From Cladochytrium replicatum (lineage: Eukaryota; Chytridiomycota; Chytridiomycetes; Cladochytriales; Cladochytriaceae), in assembly GCA_025526935.1 (NCBI GenBank), contig JAHLKD010000101.1, positions 62,001-126,000 on the forward strand: a stretch of 64,000 nucleotides of DNA, in the 5' to 3' direction. The translations under genes were made by a program, and so were the position numbers. The notes below the pieces were generated by a model. It searched no databases. It saw only the letters and a program-made list of their open reading frames with translations, and was not told where the DNA came from. Below are positions 59,301-64,000 of the stretch, piece after piece (the first letter of the stretch is position 1; each line of letters begins with the position of its first letter).

Positions 59301-60575
59301 CTGGATCTAGGCACTGAAGAAAGAGAATGACACAATCGTCAAAAAAGAGAAAATCATAGATACTGGGCTAAAGGCTGCGGAAGCTGAGATCCAAGAATTT
59401 CAAACGCAGAAACAACACAAACTCAACGAGCTTGACGTGGTCGTTCCGCTTCGACTTCACCAGATTCAGTTCCTTGATAGAAATGCGATGCCAGCCGATC
59501 TCACCAGCGCCCTCGTATTTGTGAGCAACGGGCTTTCAAAGCTGAGGAATCGAATAAAGGAGCTGCAACAAGTGCGTTTCCAAATGGTTGCTAGTCGTTA
59601 TCTTTCAGCTCACTATAGTTTTCCTGCAGGAAAAGGCAGACATTCGAAAGCAGCACAAGGAGCTGAAGAAAATGCACATTAGCCTTATTAAAAGTAGAAA
59701 GGAAAAGCAGCTGAGGGTTCGTCAATTCGCACATTCTTTCGGAGAAGTACTGAAAATCAGTAGTTGCAAGACCTTGAGGATAGAGCACTCAACGTGCAAA
59801 TGCTGAAGTTTGGTCAGACGATCGATCTCGAGAAGCTTGAAAGGATGGGCGTAAACAAAAACGCAGACGAGCTCAGAGAGAAGCTCCAGAAAGAGGACAA
59901 CAAACGTTTAGCGGAATTACACAGTGTTGAGGTAAATTGAAAGTTTCCGCTCAACGATCACATTCTCACCATTGACCGTTTAGGGAGAAATCAATCGGCT
60001 CAAAGAGGAGCTGACTGAAATCACAAAAGAAAATACTTCCCGAATGGAATCGCTTGTTTCTCTGACAGAACAACAGCAACGCCTGGAAGATTCCCTAAAT
60101 CACAGCCAGTCGACAGTGGTAAGTCAACCACCATTAGTGTTCCTAGGCACCTGATAACGATCTTCGCTATAAGACAGCAGAATACTCTGGACCCCTCAAG
60201 AAAGACATGATCGAACGGCAAAAGCTAATCGAGCTTGTGCGCACTCAAAATGGAGAGATTGAGGCACTACGCCGCGAGATCGACTTTCTTATTCGAAAGC
60301 CAATTCGCCCACCATCTATGAATAGGACAATGGCGCCACCAGTTCGTAAGTCAGTCATCGGATATTCTCGGCCGCTACTTCCTCAAATATCTGAGCTTCG
60401 TCCATCACGGGGAGATTTCTTCGAGGAAGAGAATATGAATGAACCAAATGCTCAACAGGAACATTTCGAAGATGGTTCCGAAAATGTAGTTCCAGTCAGC
60501 GCGGAAATGACTGACGTTCCGCAAAGTTCGCAATCGGATGCCGGGGGTGAGGTGTTAGAAAGTGCAGAATCTTGA
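53386..60575 (+). CDS. CFAP44: Cilia- and flagella-associated protein 44 (axonemal WD40 / coiled-coil)
   Basis: About 18-20 exons. The start MDFNYTPAMFRPIDASDK is spliced (donor GTAATC at 53471) to CSFGFDALKRSNIHFVDDQT. WD40 repeats follow: GGDPDYMLTIWSWRSEKVVL, NKAFSQDVFRVAFSPD, EGQLTTSGMGHIKFWKVAS, TFTGLKLQGLLGKFG. A second propeller runs to about 56620. The C-terminal half is coiled-coil, with diagnostic blocks KHKEQLIEEF, PSDCDPGLFSRVQDLREKKL, KLNELDVVVPLRLHQIQFLD, KFGQTIDLEKLERMGVNKN and IERQKLIELVRTQNGEIEAL. In ciliates, algae and mammals CFAP44 pairs with CFAP43 in the tether to inner-arm dynein f and is needed for normal beating. Its presence implies flagellate zoospores. A Gly/Glu-rich loop is inserted near 54500 and an acidic one near 55470. 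No disruption was seen. Confidence 0.93.
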
Positions 60576-60672
60576 ACGTTGACAAACTATATAATTGAAG
60601 CCTACAATTTATTTGATACATGCCGATTTAGAATGAAATGAAAAGAATACAACGGGGAAAATCTTTCGAGAA
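60576..60672. terminator. Convergent 3' ends of CFAP44 and kinesin
   Basis: 97 nt between two stops, so both polyadenylation sites lie here or overlap the opposite gene. AT-rich. Confidence 0.4.
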
Positions 60673-63600
60673 TTAAACGTGCCCATTCTGCGGGCTGCTT
60701 GTACCAATCGCACAAAGCTTTAGTTGCGTCAGCTCTGTTTTTAACCTGTTGTTCTCGTTCTTGATTTGAACTAGGTACTATAGTTTCATTAGTAAATCAC
60801 CAAATGTTTGTCCAGCGTGCAACTAACGTGGAGCTTCTGTTTTGGATTATTATTGCGAAGGAGAATATCTTGCTCCATGTTCAGTTCCTTGAGTTCCTAC
60901 AGCAAATAAATCACACGATACATCGCATTTCATAAATTTTCCGAGTACCTTTTCACAAGAGGCAAGCTTAGCATTGAGAATCTCCAGCTGATGCTCGTAA
61001 TTCTCTCTCATAGATCTTCTTGCTTCTTCCTGTGCCTGTATCACTTCCTGTTCCGCAAGTAGCCGATCATTCAAGGACTGCAAAGACTCTTTCAAGTTGA
61101 CAATATCCTCCTCGTTGCGGTCACGTTGGTAAACTGCATCTGCAAGTTCATCTTCCAAGATACTTTTGTCGACTGTGAGTTTTTGTGTCTCTGCCTCGAG
61201 TCGTGCACATTCAACAGCCAGAAATGTTTCGTGGTCACGGATTTTGGAAATTTTATCCAACTTCAGAGAGAAAAATAAGAGTACTGACTTCATTTTTCAA
61301 GTGAAAAGTGCTCACCAAGTCCTTGAAACGTGACTCTTGCTCCTGTTGGTCCAGAGATACTTGAACCCCAAAGTCATTTGTTGCAGGAGTCACTTTTTGG
61401 AGCTCAAGCTCAGCAACTTTTGCACTGTGGCCATCATTCTCACGTTGCAAGATCTCAATCTCCTGTTTTGCTTGCGCAATATTATTATTCATTACTTCAA
61501 GCTTGGCGGAGTAAAAATCAATACTGCACAATTGATTTTCTCAATAACTTACCAACTCTGTTTTAGTAGCCAACGTGGACTCCAAAAATGTAACTCTTTC
61601 CCGAGATTCCTTCAAGATAGAGCACATTTCTAATTATACATATTAAGACCTTGAAACCTCCTGAGAGACTTTCAATACCTTCGCCATGTGCTATGAGCAT
61701 GCCTTTCTCCTCAGTAAGCTGAGTCATCTTCATATGTACAGCCTCAAGCTGTCCCTGCAGCAGTTCATATTTCCCCTGAGCATTCTAGTTTTCAAAATTA
61801 GTTTTGAAGCATTAAAATTGGTTTTGAAATGCTAGAACTTATGAAAGTATTTCTTACATCACTAACTCGCCTCGTTTGCCTTTCTGATGTCTCAATGATT
61901 TGTCTTGCGCTGGCAAGTTCATCTTCAAGAGAGGCTATCCTTTGGATGAGCTATATGGTTCTATATCAGAGTAATTCAAAATTTTGTTTCTGAGTTTACC
62001 TCTTCAATCTGATCTGGCTTTGTTTTGGAGGATTGGTGGTGTGGAGTAATTGGTGAGAGCTTTTGTGAAAAGTAAACTTTTAGTGAACTAAGGTGAATTA
62101 CATCTCATACATTTGCAAGGGATCTTGGAGGAGAGGTTGAAAGTATTGTAGATCTGGCTTTCAAGAGCTATTGACAGTCAGCCTTCTAAAAGAAAAATAA
62201 AAGTGAAAATACCTGAATCTCTTCACTGAGATCAACTTCACGCTCTGTGAGAACCTGTATTCCAAAATAAAATTGTTAGCAATACTATATTTGCAGCAAG
62301 GGTGTTCCTTACTTGAAGCTCAGCCTGATGCCTTTTGCTTGTGTTGGAGAGCTCAGTTTGGGCAGCAAGAAGTTGATCTTGTAGCTTCTTCAACTCTTTG
62401 TGCTGGTCCAAAATTCTGGTAGTTGCTCCACTTTCCATCTCTCTGGAAGAAATATAGTTATTGAAGTAATTTCATATGCTTGCTTTAGCATACTCATAAT
62501 GCAGCTTTTGCTCATTCAAACTCTTCAAATCTGCCTCCAGATGTCGATATCTGGATAATTCATCTGCAAAATGGTAATGGATCAGAAAATTCTTAGTCAG
62601 AGGGGAGAGAGTTCATACCTTGGAGAGCCATAACTTGGATCGCAAATTGAGTGATCTACAGATCTATAAGACCAAGAAATCAAATTTCACACCAACATAC
62701 ATCTGGATTTGACTGTAAAAGTTGCTCATTAATGCTTTTCAACTTTCTCAGCTCAAGCCATAAATCCTGAAAAAGGGTAAGAAGTTCAATATCCCCTGAA
62801 AAAGACTCCACACACCTGATCTGCTTCTGGAGGATCTGCCTTTGTACTGCCAGATTTTATAAGTCGTTGAAGTTCTGCTTCACGAAACCGGACAATCATC
62901 TTTTCGCTCTGCACCTGCTGCTCACGACCCTTTGCTAACTCCTGTGCCATTTTGAGTTGTTTCTTCAGCTGAGCAGCCTCCTGCTCTGCCCTAACCTTGT
63001 GTTAGTACGAATTAAGCCTGGCTACTTCAAACCTACTTTAAACGAGCATCATGGGCAGTTTCAAGAAGCGAGAACAGAACATTGTCAGAAAGTGGGGCTG
63101 ATGGTGTCGATGATTCTTTGAATGGTTCCAGTGTTCTTGTCCTCGTGTATGCATCTAGCTCACTCCTCAATTTGCGAATTTCTTACCTTAACAATCAATA
63201 AAAAAGATCTGAGAAACAAAGGCACTCAATACCTTGCTGTAACTACTCAAAAATTAGACATCAGTATTGTGAGACTCTTGCTGTAGCTAGAAATACCTGA
63301 GCAACATTATTATCTTCTGTGAAGTTGATTACTGCTCTATTCTTGATCAACTTAGCTCGAGAAGCAAACCTTCAAACAATAACACAATCATGCGAAAATA
63401 ATAAAGATTGTTCAATTGACAGTTTACCGAAGGGTTGATAGAGTTTCGCCAATACTTGATGCTGATGGGCTGATGTTTGCAATCATACAAGATTTTGCAT
63501 TTCCTCCCAAAGAATCCTGGACTTCTTATTAGTTTGGGTCTATTAAAGCTTAAGACACAGTCATACCTTGAGCAATAGAGTGAGCTTACTGTCCCTAAAA

Positions 63601-64000
63601 GGGATATGTCTTGCTTTCCCATTGTTGAGATCAATTAGCGCACTCAAACAGTGACTGAGGGAAAGTAGTGATTTGTTTACTTAATATAATTAGCATTAAA
63701 AATAAAACTTCTGGATAAGAACTCACTGTGGCCGCCTTCCCGTAATCTTTCTCCTGAAGTAGAAGTTGCTCTCTGCCGCTCACTTCCAGCAAGATCGACT
63801 AAACTAAGCCTCGATTCAGTAACAATTCCTTCAATTGTCTGAAAATTTTTTGAGATTAAATCAACTGAAAATTACAGTGACTTACTCGAGATTGAATTGT
63901 CAGCTAGAAAGATGCAAGCATTAGTGATTCTTGAGTGGATGGAACAGTGCATTACTTACAGTCAAAACAGAATGAGATCTGGAACTCTCTCGATTCATCT
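60673..64000 (-). CDS. Kinesin-12 (KIF15-like) motor protein, 5' end outside window
   Basis: From the right edge the motor domain reads [12 protein letters not shown] (switch I), [26 protein letters not shown] (switch II), [36 protein letters not shown], then [20 protein letters not shown] and [13 protein letters not shown]. The N-terminal motor part with Walker A is beyond 64000. A long coiled-coil stalk follows over many small exons (for example KDHETFL-like heptads near 61240, [20 protein letters not shown]), ending [20 protein letters not shown] and the stop at 60673. The neck sequence [11 protein letters not shown] fits kinesin-12, which acts on spindle or interpolar microtubules. Many stalk exon limits are unresolved. 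The stalk is AT-rich compared with CFAP44. Confidence 0.8.

Overview
This window looks like nuclear DNA of a zoosporic (chytrid-type) fungus. Three things point there together: a fungal Zn2Cys6 transcription factor (about 47.7-50.8 kb), a lanosterol-synthase (ERG7) relic (1-1.6 kb), and axonemal genes of a motile flagellum (CFAP44, 53.4-60.6 kb). Genes are dense, on both strands, and cut by many short GT-AG introns of about 50-60 nt. All calls come from reading the sequence; no search was run.

Layout. 1-1570 (-): broken ERG7 pseudogene. 1724-3399 (-): XRCC4-type NHEJ factor, head to head with an IQ-motif protein (3536-5593, +). 5760-8945 (-): XPD/RAD3 helicase of TFIIH, head to head with PAN2, the catalytic subunit of the PAN2-PAN3 deadenylase (9012-13668, +), only 66 nt apart. 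13.9-25 kb: a decaying accessory block with two tandem SAM-methyltransferase copies, a frameshifted dienoyl-CoA-reductase-like SDR remnant, an ammonium transporter with its middle deleted, and a secreted subtilisin with two frameshifts. 26410-30952 (+): a RecB-like nuclease fused to an SF1 (Upf1-like) helicase, 1,441 aa. 31652-35238 (-): an AT-rich gene with a TIR-like N-terminal domain and a long tetratricopeptide array. 35879-38125 (-): a Pho80/Pcl-type cyclin with polyQ. 38.5-44.1 kb: a transposon graveyard with three PIF/Harbinger transposase relics, a Myb/SANT-like relic, a Copia RNase H relic, a 40-bp minisatellite and a 60-bp inverted repeat. 44866-46714 (-): VPS4. 47735-50812 (+): Zn2Cys6 regulator. 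51115-53334 (+): MPP10 of the SSU processome. 53386-60575 (+): CFAP44. 60673-64000 (-): kinesin-12-like motor, running off the right edge.

How the parts relate. The intact genes are conserved eukaryotic housekeeping functions: DNA repair and transcription (XPD, XRCC4), mRNA decay (PAN2), ribosome biogenesis (MPP10), ESCRT disassembly (VPS4) and flagellum/microtubules (CFAP44, kinesin). They keep their catalytic residues, while the metabolic and secreted genes at 0-1.6 kb and 14-25 kb carry stops, frameshifts and deletions. That contrast argues against uniformly poor sequence quality. The two most unusual intact-looking architectures are the nuclease-helicase fusion and its neighbour with the TIR-like and TPR domains.
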